Source: RCIO01 sp035555795
GTDB taxonomy: Bacteria; Pseudomonadota; Alphaproteobacteria; Rhizobiales; Rhizobiaceae
Assembly (NCBI GenBank): GCA_035555795.1
Contig: DATMGE010000031.1
Coordinates: 1 to 37,933, forward strand
DNA: 37,933 nucleotides
Reading direction: 5' to 3'
In this document: positions 23,813 through 31,084 of the stretch, piece after piece
How the letters are laid out: the number at the start of each line of letters is the position of its first letter
Numbering within the stretch: the stretch's first letter is position 1
Position numbers and translations under genes: made by a program
The notes under the pieces: generated by a model
What the model was told of the DNA's origin: nothing
What the model saw: the letters and a program-made list of their open reading frames with translations, nothing else
The model's database searches: none

Positions 23813-23897
23813 TCAGAGAGCCGGCATGCATCGTCGGTACGCTTCAGTGCCGGCCAATAATAATAGCCGCCGCCGCGATCGTGGCCGGCCTCTCTGA
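23813..23897 (+). promoter_or_regulatory. structured leader upstream of the SLT gene
   Basis: TCAGAGAGCCGGC (23813-23825) pairs with GCCGGCCTCTCTGA (23884-23897), apart from one bulged base, enclosing 58 bases that contain further GCCGGC blocks. The 3' arm ends directly at the AAAAAGG that serves as ribosome-binding site for the transglycosylase at 23909. The fold could control translation if it is transcribed. Confidence 0.45.
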
Positions 23898-23908
23898 AAA
23901 AGGTCTCA

Positions 23909-24535
23909 ATGTCTCTCAAGATGTGTGGAGCGGTGGCGCTTGCCGCCGGCGTGATGAATTTTGCCGTTTTCCTGGCGCCTTCCTATGCCGATACCGCCAA
24001 GGATGCCGGCGGCTTGCAATGCTATTTGCTCGGATGCTGGGATGCGGCCGGCAACAAGGTGGATGCCGATATCAAGACTGCGTCGGTTGCGACCGAGGCT
24101 GGGCAGGCGATCGGTGCCGCCAAGGCCGCCAGGAAGAGCAGGTCGGCAAGCCAGCCGCAGACAAAATTCGGAGCGATCATCGCCCGCCATGCGGCCTCCC
24201 ACGGAGTTGCAGTGAACCTCGCCCAGGCGGTCATCCGCATCGAAAGCAATTTTCGCGTGAATGCGCGCGGCGCCGCCGGTGAAATCGGGCTCATGCAGAT
24301 CAAGCCGGCGACGGCGCGCATGATGGGCTATTCGGGCTCGGTGAAGGGCCTCTACGATCCCGAGACCAATATTCGCTACGGCATGAAATACCTGGCCATG
24401 GCGCAGCGTCTGGGTGGCGGGTCGCTGTGCGGGACCATCCTGAAATACAATGCCGGACATGCCGCCAAGCGGATGAACAAGGTGTCCTCGGCTTATTGCA
24501 GCAAGGTCAAGCGCCACATGGGCGCCGAGAGCTGA
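23909..24535 (+). CDS. lytic transglycosylase, SLT family 1
   Basis: A 208-residue exported protein. A signal peptide is followed by cleavage near residue 27 (SYA-DTA) and a linker with a basic, Ala-rich stretch (residues 65-85). The SLT domain has catalytic Glu112 in AVIRIESNFRV, then GEIGLMQIKPATARMMG, YDPETNIRYGMKYLA and a C-terminal KYNAGHA, all typical. Four cysteines (Cys38, Cys43 and two late ones) could form disulfides. It sits between the ampD-like gene and rnpB, with a structured leader. Short SLT proteins of this kind also serve secretion systems, but none is nearby, so general cell wall turnover is likelier. Confidence 0.92.
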   Translation: MSLKMCGAVALAAGVMNFAVFLAPSYADTAKDAGGLQCYLLGCWDAAGNKVDADIKTASVATEAGQAIGAAKAARKSRSASQPQTKFGAIIARHAASHGVAVNLAQAVIRIESNFRVNARGAAGEIGLMQIKPATARMMGYSGSVKGLYDPETNIRYGMKYLAMAQRLGGGSLCGTILKYNAGHAAKRMNKVSSAYCSKVKRHMGAES

Positions 24536-24559
24536 TTCCGGATCCGGGCGTTCGCGCGC

Positions 24560-24588
24560 TTGCCTTTTGCGGCGCGAACGCCTTTATA
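24560..24588 (+). promoter_or_regulatory. rnpB promoter
   Basis: TTGCCT (24560-24565) and TTTATA (24583-24588) with a 17-base spacer. The mature RNase P RNA begins six bases after the -10, as expected if it starts at the transcription start. Confidence 0.75.
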
Positions 24589-24593
24589 CGCCT

Positions 24594-24986
24594 GCCAGCC
24601 GGCCGGGCGGCCGCGCCCGCATGAGCCGAAAGGCTGCGGGGGAGGAAAGTCCGGGCTCCACGGAAATACGGTGCCGGATAATGTCCGGCGAGGGCGACCT
24701 CAGGGAAAGTGCCACAGAAAGCAGACCGCCGCGGCATTGCCGCGGCAAGGGTGAAAGGGTGGGGTAAGAGCCCACCGCGCTGCCGGCAACGGGAGCGGCA
24801 AGGCAAACCCCACCGGGAGCAAGACCGAATAGGAACGGCGCGAGGGGAAACCCTCGGGCGATTTCCGGCCCAGCCGTTCGGGTAGGTTGCACGAGGCGCG
24901 CGGCAACGCGCGTCCCAGATGAATGGCCGCCACGTTCCGGCGCTCGCGCCGGGGCCATACAGAACCCGGCTTACAGGCCGGCTGGC
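24594..24986 (+). ncRNA. rnpB: RNase P RNA, bacterial class A
   Basis: About 393 nt. The catalytic RNA that removes 5' leaders from pre-tRNA. The ends pair as helix P1: GCCAGCCGGCC (24594-24604) with GGCCGGCTGGC (24976-24986). Conserved elements are present in order: GAGGAAAGTCCGGGCTCC from 24642, CACAGAAA near 24712, GGGTGAAAGGGTGGGGTAAGAGCCCACCGC from about 24749, AGATGAATGGCCGCC near 24917 and ACAGAACCCGGCTTA from 24959. Ends are set from P1 pairing and may be off by a few bases. Its place between an SLT gene and mraZ is usual in Rhizobiales. Confidence 0.95.
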
Positions 24987-25007
24987 ATTTTCCGCTTCCG
25001 ATTCAGT

Positions 25008-25043
25008 GGCCTGGCGGCGTGACGCGTGCGCGCCTGCCAGGCC
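25008..25043 (+). terminator. possible rnpB terminator
   Basis: GGCCTGGC (25008-25015) pairs with GCCAGGCC (25036-25043). The loop is long (20 bases) but GC-rich and can extend the stem. No T-run follows, so termination is uncertain. Confidence 0.45.
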
Positions 25044-25087
25044 GTTAAACCATGGCGGGTTCGATCGGAACGACCGTGAGGGGTTGG

Positions 25088-25558
25088 TCAGGCACCGTCA
25101 AAGCGCGACAGGATCTCGCCCTTCCACGGCGCGATCCATCGCGTGACGAGCTTCCATTCGCCGTCGATCCTGCCGACCACGTCGCGATAATATCCGGCAT
25201 AGTGCAGATGCGCCGCGCCGCTGCTGCTGTCATATTTCAGCGCCCATGTGGTGGAGCGCACGGCGTAGTGATCGCGCCGGCCGTCCGGGTCGGCGAAGAA
25301 GAGGCGCGTGCTTTCGCGATGCTGGTGGCCAGCGAAATCCGGGTTCTGGTGGTAGCGCAGCACAAAGGCATGGATGTCGGCCCTGCCCTTGATGTCGCGC
25401 GTGGTGCCGTCGGGATGATCTTCCCGCAGGATCGCGTCGGGCGCGAAGCAGTTCGCATAGGCCTCGCTATCGCCGGTATCGAGGGCCCACAGATATTCGT
25501 TGTAGAGATCCTCGATCTCGGCGCGGTCTTCCAGCGATACTCTTACGGGTTTCTGCAT
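25088..25558 (-). CDS. SnoaL-like / nuclear transport factor 2 family protein
   Basis: A 156-residue protein of the SnoaL_4 type. The opening helix block IEDLYNEYLWALDTGDSEAYANCFAPDA is the family's signature, and the rest fits a cone-shaped alpha+beta barrel (HAFVLRYHQN, then HYAVRSTTWALKY and WKLVTRWIAPW). Members are ring-hydroxylating dioxygenase small-subunit relatives, dehydratases or ligand binders; the catalytic role cannot be set. The ATG at 25558 has GAGGAG at good distance, so it is preferred over an upstream one. It stands alone between rnpB and the dcw promoter, transcribed away from mraZ. Confidence 0.85.
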   Translation of the reverse strand: MQKPVRVSLEDRAEIEDLYNEYLWALDTGDSEAYANCFAPDAILREDHPDGTTRDIKGRADIHAFVLRYHQNPDFAGHQHRESTRLFFADPDGRRDHYAVRSTTWALKYDSSSGAAHLHYAGYYRDVVGRIDGEWKLVTRWIAPWKGEILSRFDGA

Positions 25559-25824
25559 TGGCCATCTCCTCGGTGAAGACATCAAGGGTGATGGCGTTGC
25601 GCGTGAAGGTCAACTCAACGATCTGCCTGGAATCAGAAAGGCCCGGATCGACCGGATCGCTTAGATGCGACGGGTGACCGGCAAGGACCAGCGCTGACAG
25701 GCTTCGTGGATCAACCGCATGCGGTAACGCCTCTCAATGATTTCAATCACCTAGGGGTAACCATTCATTAGGCTTAATGGCCGATAAACGGAAGCTGGCC
25801 CTCTGCCGTGCCGTTTCAGCCATA
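25559..25824. other. intergenic region upstream of the dcw promoter
   Basis: About 265 bases between the SnoaL-like gene and the mraZ promoter. It must hold the SnoaL-gene promoter on the minus strand, but I could not settle on one. It is clearly more AT-rich around 25735-25795. I found no RNA gene, and the one small ORF starting at 25777 is not convincing. Confidence 0.5.
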
Positions 25825-25837
25825 TTGACGGTCATGG

Positions 25838-25882
25838 TGGGAGGTCATCCCGTTGACGCCCATAGTGCCCCATGTTATCCCT
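25838..25882 (+). promoter_or_regulatory. dcw promoter with phased MraZ-type boxes
   Basis: A promoter, TTGACG (25853-25858), 17-base spacer and TATCCC (25876-25881), gives a leader of about 168 bases before mraZ. Four boxes at exact 10-base spacing overlap it: TCCCG at 25848, GCCCA at 25858, CCCCA at 25868 and TCCCT at 25878, i.e. NGGGN on the minus strand. TGGGA at 25838 continues the phase on the other strand. MraZ of E. coli binds TGGGN repeats separated by five bases, so autorepression is likely. Confidence 0.65.
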
Positions 25883-26055
25883 TGAACCCATCAGGACCAC
25901 GTTCCAGTCACGCGTGACAAGTTCGCATCGCCGAGAGCCGTTTCAGCGCTCCGGTGGTTTGCCGCGTGTTGTTGCGGCCGTGTTCCGAGGGAGCCGCGCA
26001 ATGTCGCGGAAGGGCAGTTTCAAGAGGGGGAAGGCGGCGGAAGCGGCCACGATGC

Positions 26056-26508
26056 ATGATGGACCGGTTCCTCTCCAGCGCCACCAATCGCATCGACGCC
26101 AAGGGCCGCGTATCGGTTCCCGCGCATTTCCGCGCTATCGTGCAGAAGCGTGGCTACGACCAGCTCTATGCGGTGCGCTCGCTCGAAACGCCCTCGCTGG
26201 ATGTCGGCGGGCCGGACCTTCTGGACGGCTTTGCCAAACGCATCGAGCAGGAGGACCCGTTTCTCCAGACGGCGGACGACATGTCCTTTCTCTATTACGG
26301 CGACGGCGCCTTCCTGAAACTGGATCAGGACGGGCGCATCACCGTGACGGAGCTGATGCGCGAGCAGACGGGCATCACGACGGACATTGCTTTCGTCGGG
26401 CGCGGTCATTTCTTCCAGATCTGGGAGCCGGAACGGCTGGCGGCCCATGCCGCGCAGGTGCGCGAGCGGCTGCGGCAATTGCGTGCACGCGGTGGGGCAC
26501 AGCCATGA
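26056..26508 (+). CDS. mraZ: transcriptional regulator MraZ
   Basis: A 150-residue protein with two AbrB-like MraZ repeats. The N-terminal block is MDRFLSSATNRIDAKGRVSVPAHFR, and the second repeat centres on FLKLDQDGRITVTELMREQTG. MraZ forms ring oligomers and represses its own operon by binding GGG repeats in the promoter. Two ATG codons lie side by side (26056 and 26059); neither has a strong ribosome-binding site. The stop overlaps the rsmH start by four bases (ATGA). First gene of the dcw cluster. Confidence 0.94.
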   Translation: MMDRFLSSATNRIDAKGRVSVPAHFRAIVQKRGYDQLYAVRSLETPSLDVGGPDLLDGFAKRIEQEDPFLQTADDMSFLYYGDGAFLKLDQDGRITVTELMREQTGITTDIAFVGRGHFFQIWEPERLAAHAAQVRERLRQLRARGGAQP

Positions 26509-27503
26509 GCGGCGCCGACGAAGGCGCGGTGCGCCATGTGCCAGTCATGCTGCCCGAAGTGCTAGACGCGCTGGGTGACGTCGCGGGCATGACGATCGTG
26601 GACGGGACGTTCGGGGCCGGCGGCTATACGCGCGCGCTCATCGAGCGCGGCGCGAATGTCATCGCCATCGACCGCGATCCAGACGCGATCAGGGCAGGGC
26701 AGGCGCTGGTGACGGAGGCGAAGGGCAGGCTGCGCCTCGTGCCGGGTGCCTTCTCGGCGCTCGATGCGCATGCGGGCGAAGCCGTCGACGGCGTGGTCCT
26801 CGACATCGGCGTTTCCTCCATGCAACTGGACGAGGCGGAGCGGGGCTTCTCCTTCCGCCATGACGGGCCGCTCGACATGCGCATGGCGCAGGATGGGCCG
26901 ACCGCTGCCGATGTCGTCAACACATTCAAGGCGGGCGACCTTACGCGCATTTTCGGATTGCTTGGGGAAGAGCGCCATGCCGGCCGCATCGCCCGCATGA
27001 TCGAGAAGCGCCGCGCGGCACGGCCCTTCCTGCGCACGCGCGATCTCGCCGAGGCGATCGAGGCGACGATCGGCCGGCATCCGAAGGACAAGATCAATCC
27101 GGCGACCCGCAGCTTCCAGGGGTTGCGCATCTTCGTCAATGACGAGCTCGGCGAACTGGCGCGGGCGCTGTTCGCAGCCGAGCGGGCGCTGAAACCCGGC
27201 GGGCGGCTCGTCGTCGTCACCTTCCATTCGCTCGAAGACCGGATCGTGAAGCGTTTCTTCGCCGACAGGTCGGGCCGCGAAAGCGGTTCGCGCCATCTGC
27301 CGGAAGTGAAGGTGCAGGAGCCGACATTCGCCGACATCATCAAGCCCGTCGCGGCCGGCGAGGATGAGATCGCCGTCAATCCGCGCGCGCGCTCTGCGCG
27401 GCTGCGCGCCGCGACGCGTACGTCGGCTGCGCCGCGCGCGGCCGATGCCGGCATTTTCGCATTGCCAAGCCTGCCGCCGGCCGGCGCAACGTCAACGAGG
27501 TGA
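26505..27503 (+). CDS. rsmH: 16S rRNA (cytosine1402-N4)-methyltransferase RsmH
   Basis: A 332-residue methyltransferase, formerly MraW, that methylates C1402 of 16S rRNA at the P site. Hallmarks are HVPVMLPEVLDAL at the start, VDGTFGAGGYTRALIE (motif I), GVVLDIGVSSMQLDEAERGFSF, NPATRSFQGLRIFVNDELGEL and VVTFHSLEDRIVK. Start fixed by the ATGA overlap with mraZ. The frame stays open backwards through mraZ, but this is a GC-rich shadow. The C-terminus ends in basic repeats typical of alphaproteobacteria. Confidence 0.97.
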   Translation: MSGADEGAVRHVPVMLPEVLDALGDVAGMTIVDGTFGAGGYTRALIERGANVIAIDRDPDAIRAGQALVTEAKGRLRLVPGAFSALDAHAGEAVDGVVLDIGVSSMQLDEAERGFSFRHDGPLDMRMAQDGPTAADVVNTFKAGDLTRIFGLLGEERHAGRIARMIEKRRAARPFLRTRDLAEAIEATIGRHPKDKINPATRSFQGLRIFVNDELGELARALFAAERALKPGGRLVVVTFHSLEDRIVKRFFADRSGRESGSRHLPEVKVQEPTFADIIKPVAAGEDEIAVNPRARSARLRAATRTSAAPRAADAGIFALPSLPPAGATSTR

Positions 27504-27508
27504 GTTCA

Positions 27509-27871
27509 GTGTTTCGTACCACCGATATCGTGCTGATCTGCGTGATGATCGCTGCGGCGGCCTTCACCTACAAGACGAAGCATGACGCCGAGAGCCTGCT
27601 GTCGGAGACGCGCAAGATCGAGCGGCAGATCCAGTTCGAGAAGGACACGATGATAGTGCTGAAGGCCGACTGGAGCGTGCTGACGCAACCGGCGCGGCTG
27701 CAGAAGCTGGCCGATATCTACAAGGAACAGCTCGGGCTGGAACCGCTTGAATCGACCCAGATCGGCACCATTGCCGAATTGCCGCGTCGGCCGCTGACGA
27801 TCGACCAGGTCCTGACGGAGCAGGCGGCGGCGCCGCGCGATCCGATCACCACAGGAGGAGTGCGGCCATGA
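27509..27871 (+). CDS. ftsL: cell division protein FtsL
   Basis: A 120-residue bitopic protein: a short cytoplasmic start, one membrane helix (IVLICVMIAAAAFTY) and a periplasmic coiled coil with heptad spacing (KHDAESLLSETRKIERQIQFEKD). FtsL joins FtsB and FtsQ to activate FtsW/FtsI at the septum. The start is a GTG at 27509, six bases past GAGGTGAG; another GTG at 27500 would overlap rsmH by four bases and is possible. The tail contains LADIYKEQLGLEPLE, usual in rhizobial FtsL. Overlaps ftsI by four bases. Confidence 0.88.
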   Translation: MFRTTDIVLICVMIAAAAFTYKTKHDAESLLSETRKIERQIQFEKDTMIVLKADWSVLTQPARLQKLADIYKEQLGLEPLESTQIGTIAELPRRPLTIDQVLTEQAAAPRDPITTGGVRP

Positions 27872-29586
27872 TGGCGCGTCTGCTCGCCCGCCTGCGCAGC
27901 CGGCGCATCCCGACCGGCGATGGCAGCCTGGTCATCGAAGGCGCGCGCAAGAATGGCGGCCGTGCGCGCAGCCGCATGGTGATGACGATGTTCGTATTCA
28001 TTGCGCTTTATGGCGCGGTGGCGGGGCGGCTCGTCTGGTTCGGCATGCAGAATCCGGGCGAGGGCGCGGGGCCGGCCACGCGCATCACCGCGTCGCGGCC
28101 CGACATCGTCGACCGCAATGGCGAGATCCTCGCCACCGATATCAAGACCGGCTCGCTCTTTGCCGAACCGCGCCGCATCGTCGATGCCGACGAGGCGATC
28201 GAGCGGCTGGCGACCGTGCTGCCCGACATCGACTATGAGCAGACCTATCACAAGCTGCGCTCCGGCGCCGGCTTCGTGTGGCTGCGCCGCCAGCTCTCGC
28301 CGCGCCAGCAGTCCGACATCATGGCGCTGGGCATTCCCGGCATCGGCTTCCGCACCGAGAAGCGCCGCTTCTATCCGGGCGGCGCGACCGCGGCGCATAT
28401 TCTGGGCCTGACCGACATCGACAATCGCGGCATTTCGGGCATCGAGAAATATATCGACATGCAGGGGCTTTCGGACCTGCGCGACGCGGGTCTCGCCTCG
28501 CCCGAGACGCTTGCGCCGTTCCAGCTTTCCATCGACCTGCGGGTCCAGCACATCGTGCATGACGAGATCACCCGGGCGATGGAGCGCTACCATGCCATCG
28601 CCGCCGGCGCCGTCGTGCTCGATGCCAAGACCGGCGAGGTCGTGGCCATGGCTTCCGTGCCCGACTACGACCCGAACAATCCGGTCAACGCCCATGACAA
28701 GGACCGGCTGAACCGCATGTCGGCGGGCACCTATGAGATGGGTTCGACCATCAAGAGCTTCACCACCGCCATGGCGCTGGATTCGGGCAAGGTGAGCATG
28801 AACAGCACCTTCGATGCCCGCCGCCCGATCACCATCGGCCGCCAGACGATCCGCGACTTCCACGGCAAGGGCCGGGTGCTGACGCTGCCGGAGGTCTTCA
28901 TCTATTCCTCCAATATCGGCTCGGCGCGCGAGGCCGATGTGGTCGGCATCGAAGGCCACCGCGAATTCCTCAAGCGGCTCGGCCTGCTCGACCGGATGAA
29001 GACGGAACTGCCCGAAGTGGCGCATCCGACCGAACCCAAGGTGTGGAAGAAGGTGCATTCGATCACCATCGCCTTCGGCCACGGCATGTCGACCACGCCG
29101 CTGCAGACGGCGGTGGGCGCGGTTGCCCTGGTCAATGGCGGCAAGCTGCTGCCGCCGACATTCCTGCCGCGCACGCAAGCCGAGGCAGATGCGGTCGGCA
29201 CGCAGGTCGTCAGCCCGCAGACCAGCGCGGATATGCGCTATCTCTACAATCTGAACGCAACGGCGCCCGGTGGTTCCGGCAAGCGTGCAACGGTTCCGGG
29301 CTACCGCGTCGGCGGCAAGACGGGCACGGCGGAGAAGGTCGTCAACGGCCGCTACGCCAACAATGTGCGCTTCAACGCCTTCCTCGCGGCCTTCCCGATG
29401 GACGACCCGCAATATGTGGTGCTGAGCATCGTCGACGAGCCGAAGCCGGAGAAGCCCGGCATGGGCGCGACGGCCGGCCTCAATGCCGCGCCCATCGTTT
29501 CCAATATTATCCGGCGCGCCGCGCCGATGCTTGGCGTGAAGCCGGAATTCGGCCATGAAAGCGGTGCCCTCCTCGTATCGAATTGA
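27868..29586 (+). CDS. ftsI: peptidoglycan D,D-transpeptidase FtsI (PBP3)
   Basis: A 572-residue class B penicillin-binding protein that crosslinks septal peptidoglycan with FtsW. It has one membrane helix (residues 38-56) and a PBP dimerisation domain (RPDIVDRNGEILATD near 77). The transpeptidase domain carries Ser293-T-I-Lys296, Ser347-S-Asn349 and KTGT from Lys484. Start by four-base overlap with ftsL, with AGGAGG before it. A 52-base gap follows before murE, the widest inside the cluster. Confidence 0.96.
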   Translation: MMARLLARLRSRRIPTGDGSLVIEGARKNGGRARSRMVMTMFVFIALYGAVAGRLVWFGMQNPGEGAGPATRITASRPDIVDRNGEILATDIKTGSLFAEPRRIVDADEAIERLATVLPDIDYEQTYHKLRSGAGFVWLRRQLSPRQQSDIMALGIPGIGFRTEKRRFYPGGATAAHILGLTDIDNRGISGIEKYIDMQGLSDLRDAGLASPETLAPFQLSIDLRVQHIVHDEITRAMERYHAIAAGAVVLDAKTGEVVAMASVPDYDPNNPVNAHDKDRLNRMSAGTYEMGSTIKSFTTAMALDSGKVSMNSTFDARRPITIGRQTIRDFHGKGRVLTLPEVFIYSSNIGSAREADVVGIEGHREFLKRLGLLDRMKTELPEVAHPTEPKVWKKVHSITIAFGHGMSTTPLQTAVGAVALVNGGKLLPPTFLPRTQAEADAVGTQVVSPQTSADMRYLYNLNATAPGGSGKRATVPGYRVGGKTGTAEKVVNGRYANNVRFNAFLAAFPMDDPQYVVLSIVDEPKPEKPGMGATAGLNAAPIVSNIIRRAAPMLGVKPEFGHESGALLVSN

Positions 29587-29638
29587 TGATTCCCGCTACG
29601 CGGAGGGCTCGCGTGGGGGCGCAGACAATTGGACCTGA

Positions 29639-31084
29639 ATGAAGCTCGACGCATTTTCCGCCATCCTGCCCGTCGCTGCGGCGCAACGCGCCCTCGACAT
29701 AACCGGGATCACGTCCGACTCGCGCAGGGTTGAGCCCGGCTTCGTCTTTGCTGCGCTTTCCGGCAGCAAGGCCGACGGTTCGGCCTTCGTTGCCGATGCC
29801 GTGGCCAAGGGGGCCGCTGCCATCGTGGCCCGCAGCGGCAGCGGCGTTTCCGCGCCGGTGCCGGTTTTCGAGGTCGACGAGCCGCGCCGCGTGCTGGCCC
29901 TGCTGGCCGCGCGGTTCTTCGGCGCGCAGCCGGAGACGATGGTCGCGGTGACGGGCACCAGCGGCAAGACCTCGGTCGCCTCCTTCACCCGCCAGATCTG
30001 GACGCATGCGGGCAAGGCCGCCGCCAGCATCGGCACTACGGGCGTGAGCGCGCCCGGCCGTGAGGAATATGGCTCGCTGACGACGCCGGACCCGGTGGCG
30101 CTGCACCGGCTGCTGAAGGAATTGGCCGAGGCGGGCGTGACCCATGCCGCCATGGAGGCGTCGAGCCACGGGCTCGACCAGCATCGGCTCGACGGCGTGA
30201 AGCTCGCCGCCGGGGCTTTCACCAATCTGGGCCGCGACCATCTCGATTACCATCCGACGATCGCCGAATACCATGCCGCCAAGATGCGGCTCTTCCGCGA
30301 TCTTCTGCCCAAGGGCATGCCCGCTGTCATCTTCGCCGACGATGAGTGGTCGGCCGCCACGATCGCGGCCGCGCGGGAGGCGGGGCTCGACGTGCGCACC
30401 GTCGGGCGGCGCGGCGACCTGCTCTGCCTCAAGCGCGACGAGCATGAACGGGCGCGCCAGCGCGCGGAGATTGTCTGCGACGGCGTTCTCTACGAGGTGA
30501 CGCTGCCGCTTGCGGGCGAGTTCCAGATATCGAATGCGCTCGTGGCCGCCGGCCTGGCGATCGTTACCGGTACGCCGGCCTCGACGGCTCTGAAGGCGCT
30601 GGAGACGCTGCAGGGCGCTTCCGGACGCCTCGAACTTGTCGGCACCAGGGCAAACGGCGCGCCGGTCTATGTCGACTATGCGCATAAGCCGGAAGCGCTC
30701 TCCAACGTGCTGGCGGCGGTGCGCCCCTTCACGACGGGCCGCGTGGTCGTGGTCTTCGGCTGCGGCGGCGACCGCGACCGCGGCAAGCGGCCGATCATGG
30801 GCGAGATCGCCGCACGTCTGGCCGATGTGGTGATCGTCACCGACGACAATCCGCGCAGCGAGGAGCCTGCCGCGATCCGTTCCGCCATCATGGCGGCCGC
30901 GCGCGGCGCGACCGAGATCGGCGACCGGCGCGAGGCGATCCATGCCGCAATATCTATGCTTCAGGCGGGGGACACGCTGATCGTGGCGGGCAAGGGCCAT
31001 GAAGAGGGGCAGACGGTCGGCGATGTCACGCTGCCCTTCTCCGACCATGCCGAGGTGCGCCGCGCGCTGAAGGAGACGGCATGA
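29639..31084 (+). CDS. murE: UDP-MurNAc-L-Ala-D-Glu:meso-diaminopimelate ligase MurE
   Basis: A 481-residue Mur ligase adding the third residue of the stem peptide in the cytoplasm. It has the N-terminal UDP-binding region (ITSDSRRVEPGFVFAA), the ATP loop TGTSGKTS, then EASSHGLDQHRLDG. The specificity motif is DNPR at residues 403-406, which selects meso-diaminopimelate over lysine, and GKGHE is near the end. The ATG at 29639 has a weak ribosome-binding site (GGA). Overlaps murF by four bases. Confidence 0.97.
   Translation: MKLDAFSAILPVAAAQRALDITGITSDSRRVEPGFVFAALSGSKADGSAFVADAVAKGAAAIVARSGSGVSAPVPVFEVDEPRRVLALLAARFFGAQPETMVAVTGTSGKTSVASFTRQIWTHAGKAAASIGTTGVSAPGREEYGSLTTPDPVALHRLLKELAEAGVTHAAMEASSHGLDQHRLDGVKLAAGAFTNLGRDHLDYHPTIAEYHAAKMRLFRDLLPKGMPAVIFADDEWSAATIAAAREAGLDVRTVGRRGDLLCLKRDEHERARQRAEIVCDGVLYEVTLPLAGEFQISNALVAAGLAIVTGTPASTALKALETLQGASGRLELVGTRANGAPVYVDYAHKPEALSNVLAAVRPFTTGRVVVVFGCGGDRDRGKRPIMGEIAARLADVVIVTDDNPRSEEPAAIRSAIMAAARGATEIGDRREAIHAAISMLQAGDTLIVAGKGHEEGQTVGDVTLPFSDHAEVRRALKETA

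Noticed and set aside
23776..24282. 168-codon ORF overlapping the SLT gene
   Set aside because: The other frame contains an intact signal peptide and SLT catalytic motifs; this one is Cys- and Arg-rich shadow.
25777..25917. 46-codon ORF with a signal-peptide-like start, before mraZ
   Set aside because: No convincing ribosome-binding site, and it runs through the dcw promoter and MraZ boxes, which explain the sequence better.
25872..26504. Open frame continuing upstream of rsmH through the whole of mraZ
   Set aside because: It is a GC-rich shadow. mraZ has clear family sequence in the other frame, and the extra N-terminus matches nothing known in RsmH.
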